From Acidobacteriota bacterium (GTDB lineage: Bacteria > Acidobacteriota > Thermoanaerobaculia > Multivoradales > J023): a DNA stretch of 64,000 bases. Position numbers and translations under genes: made by a program. The notes under the pieces were generated by a model. The model had not been told where the DNA came from. It worked only from the letters and a program-made list of their open reading frames with translations, and did not search any database. Below, piece after piece: positions 1-8,398 of this stretch. Within the stretch, counting starts at the first letter, position 1. Each line of letters starts with the position of its first letter. Where the stretch lies: positions 1-64,000 of the forward strand of contig JAJCXR010000067.1 of assembly GCA_029263315.1 (NCBI GenBank). The letters are read 5' to 3'.

Positions 1-155
1 CCGGAAATACGGTGACGTATCGAGAGCCCCGAGGCGCCGCGTCCGCAAGGCTTGCGAGCGAGGCATAGTGGGGCTCTGTTGCAGCGAGCGTAACGCCGCG
101 GACGTGGATGCATCGGCGCTCGAATACCAGCGAATTTTTGAAAAGGTGTACTAAG
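1..155. repeat. MITE-like element, copy 1 (left end cut by window edge)
   Basis: This stretch matches 23271-23425 at all but about three positions. Its right end is AAAAGGTGTACTAAG, the inverse of the left end seen in the complete copy (CTTAGTACACCTTT), so the window begins about 14 bp inside the element. There is no coding capacity for a transposase. It abuts the stop codon (156-158) of the minus-strand gene that follows. The interpretation as a non-autonomous transposable element is inference from size, terminal inverted repeats and duplication. Confidence 0.75.
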
Positions 156-1544
156 TCAGTGGTTGCGAACTTGCTCAGCCAACAAACGGTAGACCGTGTC
201 ACGATCGAGATCGGGGCGGATGTCGAGGTAGCTCGCGTCGCCCCAACCACCGTCGCTGGAAAGACGATAGTAGACCCGATTCTCGACGGTTTCGCCTTCC
301 CAAGCCAGCAGAACCTGACGTCCTGAGCCGGCAACGAAGAGTCTTGCATCCGTCAAGCGATCGTTGATTTCGGGAAGTGTCCAGGCACCGCCACGGGAGA
401 TCTTGAGTAGGGTCGGACGACCCGAGCCGTCCGCCAACTGACCGACCTCCATCAGGTAGGCATCGGCGTTGGCCGGCAAGCCATTGGCATCGATGGTCGA
501 GCCGGTGATGACGATTTCTAGACGCGCCTTCTCGGCCATCAGCTCGAGCTCGCCGGTCCGGTTCAAATCACCGTGCCAGCCTTCGATGAAGGCGGCGACG
601 CTCTCCACCATGTAAGCCAAGCTGGCGGGGTGCAATCCCTCGCCGATGGTGGTGAGCTGATGTCGCATCTCATCGGCCAGGGCCTGCTTGGAGTGAATAC
701 GCTGGCCGGTGATGACGATCTCCAGCCGGGCCTTGTCCGAGAAGGCCGTCAGGATGCTGGGAATCATCTCATTGCGTAGGACACGGATCTGATGGGTCCG
801 CGAATCGAGAAAGGCGATGACCGTCGACCGGGATTCCGGTCCTGGCTGGATCGTCAAAAGGTCTGCAAAAACAGGGTCCAGGTGCCCGCTGGCATCCTCG
901 CCCAGGGCAAAGAAGGTCGCCAGATCAAAAACCGGCGTCGCCGTCTCTTCAGATTGTCCGGAGAGGACGATCGGGGCATAGAATTTGTGACTGGCTTCTG
1001 CAGTGCCGCCTTGCCACCACGTCAAGTGGGCGATGGTGCGTTCGGCCAGGGCGTCGGAGCTGGCCATGGCCCCACCGCCATCCCGGGTCACTTCGAGACG
1101 GGGCGAGCCCTTGCGCGAAAAGGGGCCGCTGGAGATGTCGACCACCGGGGCCCAGGCATCACCATCGAAACTGGTGAGCTGCAGCAAAGGATGAATGCCG
1201 TTGAAGATCTCTTCCCAGAGAAGGTAAAGCACCTGCGAGGACTCTTCCAGCAGAAGAACCGGAGAGACTTCGCGGTCGCGGGTCTCGGTGCCGGGAACCA
1301 AGTGACGGGCCACCGCCCCGGTGGCGTCGGTGATCTCCAAGACAAGCACCGGATGATCCGCATTTGCAGCTTCGCTGTCGGCGAACAACTCTCCGTAGGA
1401 CCCCTTGAGCAGCCGAAAGATCGTCCCGTCGTTGCCGAGCACGGGCTCGGACTCCGAGACTTGGGCCGACATGGGAACCGCCACCAGCAGCAGGGCCAGG
1501 ACCATCAATCCATGTAATACGTGGCGCAGGCGTTGCATCATCAT
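156..1544 (-). CDS. Secreted protein, paralogue of 2542-4035
   Basis: A 462-residue protein of no recognised family. It starts with a signal peptide (hydrophobic LMVLALLLVAVPMSA ending before AQV at about residue 28) and is probably exported. It shares a conserved series of blocks with the 512-aa protein at 2542-4035: GSYGxLF near the N-terminus, PVLxLxI, a LxPGT turn, xLLW, and a C-terminal region with GRQVLLAW followed by a tail ending in RLLAEQ. The alternating beta-like pattern suggests a propeller-type fold, which is inference. The decamer KARLEIVITG occurs twice in the middle, an internal duplication absent from the paralogue. Its start overlaps the stop of the upstream TPR gene by 4 nt (1541-1544), so the two are probably translationally coupled. 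The stop codon lies directly against the MITE-like element. Confidence 0.75.
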   Translation of the reverse strand: MMMQRLRHVLHGLMVLALLLVAVPMSAQVSESEPVLGNDGTIFRLLKGSYGELFADSEAANADHPVLVLEITDATGAVARHLVPGTETRDREVSPVLLLEESSQVLYLLWEEIFNGIHPLLQLTSFDGDAWAPVVDISSGPFSRKGSPRLEVTRDGGGAMASSDALAERTIAHLTWWQGGTAEASHKFYAPIVLSGQSEETATPVFDLATFFALGEDASGHLDPVFADLLTIQPGPESRSTVIAFLDSRTHQIRVLRNEMIPSILTAFSDKARLEIVITGQRIHSKQALADEMRHQLTTIGEGLHPASLAYMVESVAAFIEGWHGDLNRTGELELMAEKARLEIVITGSTIDANGLPANADAYLMEVGQLADGSGRPTLLKISRGGAWTLPEINDRLTDARLFVAGSGRQVLLAWEGETVENRVYYRLSSDGGWGDASYLDIRPDLDRDTVYRLLAEQVRNH

Positions 1545-2455
1545 GCCCTCAGATTGACCACTTGACGCATGCCGACGACGGTCATCAGGCCTGCCACTTC
1601 CGGCGAATCCGGGTAAAAGCGGTGTTGTAGGTGATCGAAATGCGCGTAGGCGGCCTCGTCGTTCCCCAAGGCACGCTCGGCATCACCGAGCAGAAAAAGC
1701 GAATTCTTGATGCGGTCCGGATCGCCGCTGGCCTCCGCCAAGAGCAAGGCGCGCTGACCGTGGCGGCGGGCGCGTTGGTAACGCCCGAGCTCCAAATAGC
1801 CGTAGCAGAGGTCGAGATGAGACCAAACCTCGTAGAGCTCGGTGCCGACCTGGCGGAAGCGGCGCAGGGCCTGATAGGCGCAGGAGAAGCCTTGCGCCAA
1901 GTCACCCATCATCATCAGGCAGTAGCCGAGGTTGGCGGTCAGTGAGGCGTGGAGCAGTGACCGTGGATCGTCCTCGAGCCCCAAGGCCCGGCGATACTCC
2001 GCCGCCGCGTCGACAAAATAGCTCTCGTCCATCAGGCAGTTGGCGATCTGGTTGTAGCTGCTGCACATCCAATCGCGCCGCTCCAAGGTCTCGGCTCGAT
2101 CGCGGGCGATACGAGCGTAGAAGAGCCCTTTCTTGTAGGCCTTGTCGCGCACATGGGCACGGGACAGGTTGTAGGCGGCGATGAAGCAGCTTTCGGGCTC
2201 GCCATTGTGCATCAGAATCTGCCGCAAGCCGGACATGACTTCGTCCTGGCGTCCCAAGTTGATCATCACCGAGCTGCGGTTACAGAAGGCGAGATCGATG
2301 AGGGTCTGATCCCCATCTTGGCGAGAAACCTCTAGGGCTTCATCGTAGAGGCGCAGGGCCTCTTCCAGCCGACCGGCATCGAGGGCCCGGCGGGCGGAGT
2401 CGCGGAGCTCTTCGTAGGAAGGGCTACAGGTGAAGGTTGGGACTATGGTCAACAT
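1541..2455 (-). CDS. TPR-repeat protein (cassette copy A)
   Basis: A 304-residue, soluble, all-helical protein built of tetratricopeptide-like repeats: an N-terminal unit (ARRALDAGRLEEALRLYDEA), further units around AAYNLSRAHV, YNQIANCLMDESYFVDAAAEYRRAL and LDLCYGYLELGRYQRARRHGQRAL, and a last unit ALGNDEAAYAHFDHL. No signal peptide or membrane segment is seen. A GAGGGG ribosome-binding site sits 5 nt before the ATG. It is closely similar in layout to 4050-5012 and likewise lies immediately upstream of a secreted protein with a 4-nt ATGA overlap. TPRs mediate protein-protein contacts, but the partner is unknown and the neighbouring exported protein cannot be assumed to be it. Confidence 0.8.
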   Translation of the reverse strand: MLTIVPTFTCSPSYEELRDSARRALDAGRLEEALRLYDEALEVSRQDGDQTLIDLAFCNRSSVMINLGRQDEVMSGLRQILMHNGEPESCFIAAYNLSRAHVRDKAYKKGLFYARIARDRAETLERRDWMCSSYNQIANCLMDESYFVDAAAEYRRALGLEDDPRSLLHASLTANLGYCLMMMGDLAQGFSCAYQALRRFRQVGTELYEVWSHLDLCYGYLELGRYQRARRHGQRALLLAEASGDPDRIKNSLFLLGDAERALGNDEAAYAHFDHLQHRFYPDSPEVAGLMTVVGMRQVVNLRA

Positions 2456-2541
2456 ACGATCCCCTCACGGAATCATCAAACTCAACAAACAGGTCAGAAT
2501 CGGCAGACTCTTGATGATAGCACAATCATCCGCCTTGTCGT

Positions 2542-4035
2542 TCACTGCAACTTGGCGCGCAATAGACGCTCCGCCTGCGACGGCGTCAAATCGCCATGCA
2601 AGGCAATGCTCTTGGCCTCAGACCAGCTGCCGTCCAGATGACTCTCGAGGTAGTGCAGGCGCGAGCCGTCGGCGGCCAGCCAGGAGATCAGAATGCGCTG
2701 CCCGTCGTTCGACGCCAGCATCGAGACCTCGCCGTCGCCGATCTCCGGCATCGCCAGGTCCGCCGTCACCTGAAAGCTCAAGAGCTGGCCGGGTTGGTCG
2801 GCCGTCGTGCCGCCAAAGAGGCCGCTCAAATCGAGCTCGACGAGGTTCGATCCCGGAGCGGCAGGGTCCTCCACCGTCGAGGCGTAGACCGATTGGGTGA
2901 GGCCGATGGTCAAGTCCCGGGCGTCCTCGCCGAGACCGACGAACTCTTCGTAGCCGTAGGTTTCGCCGTTGTCGAGGATCCAATTGCCGACCCGCGACGA
3001 GACGTATTCCACGACCGCCGGATGGTAGTTGAAATTGCGTCCGATGATGACGACGCCGGCGCGGAACTTGTCGACGAAGCCGTTGAGCTCTCCGGGATCG
3101 AAGGAATCCGCGTGCTCGAAGACCTCGTCCCTCACCAGATCACCCAACACACCGTGGGCCAAGGGCACGGCATCGATGAGCAGGTTGCCGACGCGGCCCG
3201 AGGTGGCATTGCCGAAGGTCAGCCGTAGTGAGGTACCACCTTCGGCCACTTCCAAATGCGGCGCTTGCAGCAGGGAGGGCGGAAGATTGGGGGGCGCTGT
3301 TCCGCTAGCACCGTCGGCAGCCACCAAATACTCAGCGCTCAAATCGAACACTGGATTGAAACCCACATAAACACCTTCCACCCACACCACCGCCGAATAC
3401 ATGACGGCCCCCGCCTCACCTTCCCACAGCAAATGGACCAGCGTGTGGCGCACGTCAAAGGCCTGCGTCGCGACCTCTTGGGAGAGCTCTTGACGGGTGA
3501 TGGCGAGTTGCGGCGCCGCCGTCAGCTCGAGAGCCTGGCCGGTTGCATCGCGCACGGTGAAGACTTCGGACCACTCCAGCCCGGCGTTTCCCCGTCGCAC
3601 ACCGACGCCACGGATTTGCCGCAGGGAGCCGTCGGACGACAGGCTCTGCCAAAGTAGCAGCAAGGTTTCATCCGCTGCCTCGGCCGCCGGCTCGAAGATG
3701 GCGATGGCCCCTTCTTCCACCCGAGCGTCGCCGGTGCCCGGAATCAACAGACGTCCACCCGGACCCTCCTGGGGCCGGATGTCGAGGGCCAAGACCGGCG
3801 TCGTCGCAGCGAGCTGCGTGCCGCCGGGAAACAGGTCACCATAGGAACCGGCTTTGGCTTCCAGCAGCTCGCCGTTGGTGGTGATCACCCTGGGGGCTAG
3901 CTCGCCGGTCAAGGAGTCGGCCCAGGACACCGAGGGAACAAGGAACGACAAGAGACACGGCAACAACGCCACAGACCCACGCCGGAGGGCTCGTCGTGTC
4001 GGTTTGGGAAAGTTCTTTTTCATCGTGGTTCGCAT
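2542..4035 (-). CDS. Secreted protein, paralogue of 156-1544
   Basis: A protein of 497 residues from the ATG at 4035. The open frame extends to a TTG at 4080 inside the upstream gene, but the ATG at 4035 directly precedes a basic stretch and a signal peptide (VALLPCLLSFLVPSVSWA, then DS). No domain is recognised. It aligns along its length with the secreted protein at 156-1544 (GSYGDLF, PVLALDI, LLIPGTG, LLLLWQ, and the terminal ILISW...LRAKLQ region) but lacks the doubled KARLEIVITG. It lies just 14 nt after the upstream TPR gene, with which it forms the second copy of a two-gene cassette. Function unknown. Confidence 0.75.
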   Translation of the reverse strand: MRTTMKKNFPKPTRRALRRGSVALLPCLLSFLVPSVSWADSLTGELAPRVITTNGELLEAKAGSYGDLFPGGTQLAATTPVLALDIRPQEGPGGRLLIPGTGDARVEEGAIAIFEPAAEAADETLLLLWQSLSSDGSLRQIRGVGVRRGNAGLEWSEVFTVRDATGQALELTAAPQLAITRQELSQEVATQAFDVRHTLVHLLWEGEAGAVMYSAVVWVEGVYVGFNPVFDLSAEYLVAADGASGTAPPNLPPSLLQAPHLEVAEGGTSLRLTFGNATSGRVGNLLIDAVPLAHGVLGDLVRDEVFEHADSFDPGELNGFVDKFRAGVVIIGRNFNYHPAVVEYVSSRVGNWILDNGETYGYEEFVGLGEDARDLTIGLTQSVYASTVEDPAAPGSNLVELDLSGLFGGTTADQPGQLLSFQVTADLAMPEIGDGEVSMLASNDGQRILISWLAADGSRLHYLESHLDGSWSEAKSIALHGDLTPSQAERLLRAKLQ

Positions 4036-4049
4036 CGTCCCCGGCGGCC

Positions 4050-5012
4050 TCAGGCCATCAGATTGACCAGCTTCCGACAATCGGTCACCATCAGGAAGTC
4101 TGGAATGAAAGCTTTGTCGGGATAAAAATCCCGCTGCAGCCTTTGGTAGTGCTCGTAGGCAGCGAGCTCATCGCCGAGCAGTTTGGTGGCTTCGCCGAGC
4201 AAGTAGAGGGAGTTCATGATCGACTCTCGATGTCCGGCCTTCTCCGCCAAGGGTAACGCCGAGGCAGCGTGACGGTGGGCGGGACGCAGCTTGCCGATTT
4301 CGAGGTAGGCGTAGCTCAGTGCCAGATGTGGCAGCATGGCCCACGACCACAAACCGCGTAGGCGAACCAGGCGCAGGCTGGCGAAGAGCCGCCGAAAGCC
4401 TTCCCTGTGATCGCCGACGACCACCCGGCAATAGCCCAAGTTGGCCAGCATGGTGGCCCGGGTGACGTTGTCTTCGGCTGCCAGCTCGAGGGCCGATTCA
4501 TAGCTCTCACAGGCTTCGGCGAAGTAGCTCTCAGCGACTTGCAACACACCCACCTGGTTGTAGCTGCCGGCCAGGAACTCTTGATTCTCGCTGCGCTTGG
4601 CGTATTCGAGGCTTTGCCGAGCGTAAAACAGGGCCCGTTTCGCCTCCCGTTCCGAATCGTGGAAACGGGACAGGTTATAGGAGGCGAGAAAGCAGTTGCG
4701 GGCGTCGACGCTGCTCAAGAGAATCCGCCGCAGGCTGCTGGCGACCTCCAGGCCGCGTCCCACGTTGACCAGAATGCTGGCGCGGTTGCAGTAGGCCAGG
4801 TCGAGGTCGGCACTGATGCCTCGAGCTTCGGCCCAACAGATGGCCTGATCGCAAAGCTCGATCGCCTCGTCGATCTGTCCCCGTTCATTGGCCGCACGGA
4901 TGTTGTCGCGCAGGGTAGCAAAGTAGGCCGTCGACTCGGTGTCCACCTCGGAGGCGGTCGCGCCGCCAGCCTCGACCGCTGCGGCATGTTGGATAGTTAT
5001 CTCCCGATTCAT
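4050..5012 (-). CDS. TPR-repeat protein (cassette copy B)
   Basis: A 320-residue helical repeat protein paralogous to 1541-2455. Shared landmarks are the CNRAS/CNRSS motif followed by a LRRIL or LRQIL helix, YNLSR, SYNQ, ANLGYC, an xYLELG/AYLEIG unit, a NSLYLLGEA or NSLFLLGDA unit, and an almost identical C-terminus (VNLMA here, VNLRA there). No signal peptide; cytoplasmic location is likely. It precedes a secreted protein gene just as its paralogue does. Upstream (5013-5247) no gene is visible and a promoter probably lies there. Confidence 0.8.
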   Translation of the reverse strand: MNREITIQHAAAVEAGGATASEVDTESTAYFATLRDNIRAANERGQIDEAIELCDQAICWAEARGISADLDLAYCNRASILVNVGRGLEVASSLRRILLSSVDARNCFLASYNLSRFHDSEREAKRALFYARQSLEYAKRSENQEFLAGSYNQVGVLQVAESYFAEACESYESALELAAEDNVTRATMLANLGYCRVVVGDHREGFRRLFASLRLVRLRGLWSWAMLPHLALSYAYLEIGKLRPAHRHAASALPLAEKAGHRESIMNSLYLLGEATKLLGDELAAYEHYQRLQRDFYPDKAFIPDFLMVTDCRKLVNLMA

Positions 5013-5247
5013 GAGATTCCGGGACCCCTTGTGGAGAGTTCATCAGATCGAATATTGGCGCGGATCGGACCGACCGCCGCGCTTCGAAATCATCGCCTCA
5101 CACTTGATACCGCAGATCGCGGACCGACCCATCGGATGGCGCACGCCATGGAGCCAGGGAACTTCCCAGGAGGTGCACTGCTGCTGATGGATCGCCGTTC
5201 GATATCGTACAGAAGCATATGCATCATTGTCAAACCTTCACCGCTGT

Positions 5248-6408
5248 TTACGGACCGGTGCCGGGGAGTGTTGGGGTGGAGTCGCCGAAGAGCCAGCGGA
5301 GCTCCTGGCGCAGGGCCCGAAAGATCGCCAACGGCAGGAATTTGAGCGGTGACATGCGGCCGAAGGCGGCGGTGATGGCATAGAGGGTATGCACCCCGAG
5401 ACGATGTCCGCCGGTGATGGCATAGATGGGTTCCCAGGCTTGCGGCTCGAACTTGGCCTTGTAGGCATCGAGCCCTTCGAAATTGTAGAACCGCCGCCCG
5501 TGGGCGCGGACCCAGGCCAGGGCCGCCCTCAAAATCCAACGACGTCGCGACGCCTCGATACCGGCCCGTCGCGACAGCGGGGCCAGGCCGAGAGTCAGGT
5601 ATTCGGCTCCGCGGCCAGCGACATGCCCGAAGGCGGCATCCAGCAACAGCTCGCAGGTACCATTGGGTGCCCTTGGATGACGGATGTTCTGCTCGATGAG
5701 CCAGCCACGGCGTGCTGGAATCGGCGAGGCAACGAGAAAACCCACAACTTCTTGCTCCTCACCGGCGTCGACCAGGGCAACAAAGACAAGTCGGTCGTAG
5801 AGCCTTCCGAGGGTTTCCGGCTCCACCAAAAAATGCAGCGGTGGCAAACCCCGCGTCCTCAACCAGTGCTCGAGACAAGCCTGCAGCTGCGGATGGTCCG
5901 CCGCCCGCGTCACCGGCCAGTGCTCGATGCGGACGCCTTTGTTTCGGGCCCGGTGGAGCTGGGCTCTCAGGGAGGCCTTGGAGGCGACGATGTCCGGCCA
6001 GCGACTGGGTTGCCAAGTGGGCTGCGCCCCCAACAAGATACGGTCCAGGGGCCCCCGCCGGGCCAGCAAACGGGCCAGGCGCTGATCGGCGGCAAAATAG
6101 CAAATGCGCAACCCCAGCGCTCGCGTCTCGCTTTCGAACCTTTCGACCACCGCCTCGAGGCGCTCTGGCGGACCCACCGGCGAGCCGGCCACCACACGAT
6201 AACCGGCTTGGGTGACAAAACCGACGATGGCGTCTGCCGACGGCGAAAACCAGCGTTCGAACCCGGGGTTGAGAATTTGATAGGCGGTGGCGTTGAAACC
6301 ATGCGCCGCCACCAGCCGACGCGCCAGGGCGAGCTCTTCCTCCTTAGAGCGTTGCACTCGGTGAGGCACCTTTTGCCGCGACACCGTGCTTGGCTTATGA
6401 TGTGGCAC
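5248..6408 (-). CDS. DUF2156 (LPG synthase C-terminal-like) protein
   Basis: A 386-residue protein resembling the soluble C-terminal catalytic domain of phosphatidylglycerol lysyltransferases (MprF), a double GNAT-like fold that transfers aminoacyl groups from tRNA. Visible landmarks are the early YQILNPGFERWFS segment, GYRVVAGSPVG, a central region with HRARNKGVRIE, GWLIEQNIRHPRAPNGTCELLLDAAF, TLGLAPLS, and a C-terminal RRFYNFEGLDAYKAKF block typical of the family. Many stand-alone DUF2156 proteins have no known substrate, so aminoacyl transfer here is only a family-level inference. The frame opens with GTG. It is divergently arranged to the lipid-kinase-like gene at 6538 across a 129-bp gap, and both could act on membrane lipids. 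Confidence 0.8.
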   Translation of the reverse strand: MPHHKPSTVSRQKVPHRVQRSKEEELALARRLVAAHGFNATAYQILNPGFERWFSPSADAIVGFVTQAGYRVVAGSPVGPPERLEAVVERFESETRALGLRICYFAADQRLARLLARRGPLDRILLGAQPTWQPSRWPDIVASKASLRAQLHRARNKGVRIEHWPVTRAADHPQLQACLEHWLRTRGLPPLHFLVEPETLGRLYDRLVFVALVDAGEEQEVVGFLVASPIPARRGWLIEQNIRHPRAPNGTCELLLDAAFGHVAGRGAEYLTLGLAPLSRRAGIEASRRRWILRAALAWVRAHGRRFYNFEGLDAYKAKFEPQAWEPIYAITGGHRLGVHTLYAITAAFGRMSPLKFLPLAIFRALRQELRWLFGDSTPTLPGTGP

Positions 6409-6537
6409 TGAATTGAACGCTCAAAGGATCTAACCTTCTAAGAGATCTGTTGTATCGGATCAGTAGTCGGCCCATGATGGCTGCACATTGTGACGCACTT
6501 GTAATGACTTCGAAATGACTTCGCGGATGAACCTGTC

Positions 6538-7440
6538 GTGAACGAGCACTTCCTGGCCATCGTCAATCCTGCCGCTGGAGGGGGGCGCAGCGGTAAGAAG
6601 GCCCCAGCGGCCATCGAACGGCTTCGCCAAGCCGGCCTAACCATCGAGGTGCGTACCACCTCGGAACCCATGGATGCAACGCGACTGGCCCGCGAAGGAT
6701 TTGAGGACGGCTTCCGCCGCTTCATCGCCGGCGGCGGAGATGGCACAGGTTTTGAAGTGATCAATGGAGCTTTGCCAGCTTCCCTGGAGGCCAACGAAAC
6801 CATCCGCCTGGGTTTCCTTCCCCTCGGCACCGGCAATGCCTTCCTGCAAGACTTCACCAAGGACGGCCCCACCTACGCCTTCGACAGCCTTCGCCAGGAC
6901 ACCCGACGGCCAATCGACGTGGGAGTGCTGCGCCACCGCGAGGGCTCCTTCTACTTCATCAACTTGATGGGTTTCGGCTTTCCCGTCGATGTCACCCTCA
7001 GGGCGGCGGGCGGCCTCAAGCGTTTTGGCGCCCTCGGATATATCCTCGGGGTCTTCCTGTGTCTGGCCGGCTTGCGCTGTCCCCGTTTGCCGGTCCGCCT
7101 GGCCAATGGCGAGTTGCACGACCAACCGGTGGTGCAATTCAGCGTCAGCAACAGCCGCTACACGGCCAACGGCATGTTGATCGCGCCGGGCGCCGTGCTC
7201 GACGACGGCAAGCTGGATTTTGTCACCGTGGCGCCGATGGGCCGGCTGCAGGTAATGAAAGCCTTCCCCTCGCTGTTCACCGGCAAACACGTCGAGCTCG
7301 ACCGCATCACCGCCCTACAATCCCCCTCCCTGAGCTTCGAAACGGACACCCCCGTCGACCTGATGATCGACGGCGAAGTCCGGCGCATCATCCCCGAGCG
7401 CATCGAGGTGCTCACCGGTGCCTTGGAAATCTACGCCTAA
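6538..7440 (+). CDS. Diacylglycerol kinase family lipid kinase
   Basis: A 300-residue protein of the DAGK-catalytic/YegS-like family, which phosphorylates diacylglycerol or related lipids with ATP. Seen directly: the N-terminal NPAAGGGRSGK loop, the nucleotide-binding GGGDGT motif at about residues 63-68, and PLGTGN at about residues 100-105, followed by the second beta-rich lobe (VQFSVSNSRYTANGM, APGAVLDDGKLDFV). Length is normal for the family. Translation starts with GTG. It is divergent from the DUF2156 gene. Substrate cannot be assigned from sequence. No signal peptide; peripheral membrane association is likely. Confidence 0.88.
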   Translation: MNEHFLAIVNPAAGGGRSGKKAPAAIERLRQAGLTIEVRTTSEPMDATRLAREGFEDGFRRFIAGGGDGTGFEVINGALPASLEANETIRLGFLPLGTGNAFLQDFTKDGPTYAFDSLRQDTRRPIDVGVLRHREGSFYFINLMGFGFPVDVTLRAAGGLKRFGALGYILGVFLCLAGLRCPRLPVRLANGELHDQPVVQFSVSNSRYTANGMLIAPGAVLDDGKLDFVTVAPMGRLQVMKAFPSLFTGKHVELDRITALQSPSLSFETDTPVDLMIDGEVRRIIPERIEVLTGALEIYA

Positions 7441-7838
7441 GAGCAATCATCATCCCATTTCGCTAAGCTTTCAAGCCGCCAGCTGGGTTGCGTTGAAGCT
7501 TGCGGCGGTCCGCAAAATGCCCCTCGAGTCGCTCATTTGGCGACCGACTGTGTCCCATGCCGGGGTAGGAGCTTTTCCCCAACCTAGGAAAAACTCCCGT
7601 CGTCGGTAGCCCTAGAAGGTCCTGCGCCCCTGCCCCCAAAACCTTCGAAAGTGCCTTGTCCAGAGGCTCCGGCCAAAATGAGTAGTCACGCCAGGAGGTT
7701 GGCACGTAAATCGCAGATTGAAATCGGCGGCGTACGTCCCAATCGGAAATCCCGCTCCCTGAAGAAAACTCCGGAGGGTTGATTTTTCGACGCCTCGGTC
7801 ACCGTTCGCAATGGCCCGAGCCAGTCCTGGAGAAACCG
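7441..7838. other. Intergenic region with two inverted repeats
   Basis: No credible gene is visible here. Two inverted repeats stand out: AAGCTTTCAA (7465-7474) against TTGAAGCTT (7493-7501), and GGAGCTTTTCC (7568-7578) against GGAAAAACTCC (7587-7597), the latter with a 9-nt or shorter loop. Neither is followed by a clear T-run, so I do not call a terminator. The promoter of the following small gene may lie at its right end. Confidence 0.5.
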
Positions 7839-8300
7839 ATGCTCTCAGAAACCCTCGACAATCTGACCCGCAGAATCGCTAAGGAGCTCGACCACGTAGC
7901 GCAGCGACAATCCCCCGCGAGCCGACGCCGCGGAGGATCCGAAGCACCCAACACACCGGCCTGCGAGACCTCCCAAACGTCGACCGATGCCGCCGACGTA
8001 GATGCCGCCGACGACTCGGCCGTCCGCGACTCGGCCGTCCGCGACTCAGCCCTCGAGGAACGAGACTCCAAACTCCCCTCCCAGGGATCTGCTACCTCAG
8101 GATCAGCGACCCACCGTCGGTCATCCCAGACCACCGACAACGCGGCACCCGCCGTCAAGGCCGCCGCATCGCCCCAGGCCTCGATGGAGCGACGACCTGC
8201 CAATCCGAAACAGCGCTCCGGTCAGCCCGATCGGTCTGCGGCAACCGGTCCGGACGAAGCTCCCGGCCCCAGTGATTGGCGTCGCACCCACATCAACTGA
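7839..8300 (+). CDS. Small low-complexity hypothetical protein
   Basis: A possible 153-residue protein. The ATG at 7839 follows a GGAG with a 6-nt spacer, and the N-terminus (MLSETLDNLTRRIAKELDHV) looks like a genuine amphipathic helix. The remainder is rich in Ser, Ala, Asp, Pro and Arg and probably disordered. It contains three copies of a 15-bp direct repeat (8013-8057) encoding DSAVR-type units. No family recognised. The alternative is that the region is non-coding with a chance open frame. Confidence 0.4.
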   Translation: MLSETLDNLTRRIAKELDHVAQRQSPASRRRGGSEAPNTPACETSQTSTDAADVDAADDSAVRDSAVRDSALEERDSKLPSQGSATSGSATHRRSSQTTDNAAPAVKAAASPQASMERRPANPKQRSGQPDRSAATGPDEAPGPSDWRRTHIN

Positions 8301-8383
8301 CCCTCGAGCCTCAATCTGCTTTCTCGACTGCTCTCGGCTGATCTATATTTCTCTCCTCTACTGTTTCTAGCCAGCGGTGACGA

Positions 8384-8389
8384 TAGACT
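8384..8389 (+). promoter_or_regulatory. Putative leaderless -10 box (TAGACT)
   Basis: TAGACT lies 9 nt before the ATG at 8399, and no Shine-Dalgarno-like sequence is present. The same TANNNT arrangement is seen before several other starts in this window. A -35 box is not evident. Confidence 0.35.
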
Positions 8390-8398
8390 ACGCGTCCC

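Noticed and set aside
792..1517. 241-aa plus-strand frame opposite the secreted protein
   Set aside because: The minus-strand gene has a signal peptide, a paralogue and coupling; the plus-strand frame has none of these.
6240..6280. tRNA-like GTTCGAACCC sequence
   Set aside because: It lies within the DUF2156 gene and no acceptor or anticodon arms can be formed around it.
7463..7705. 80-aa minus-strand frame in the intergenic region after the lipid kinase
   Set aside because: Contains the inverted repeats, has no domain, and lacks an SD.
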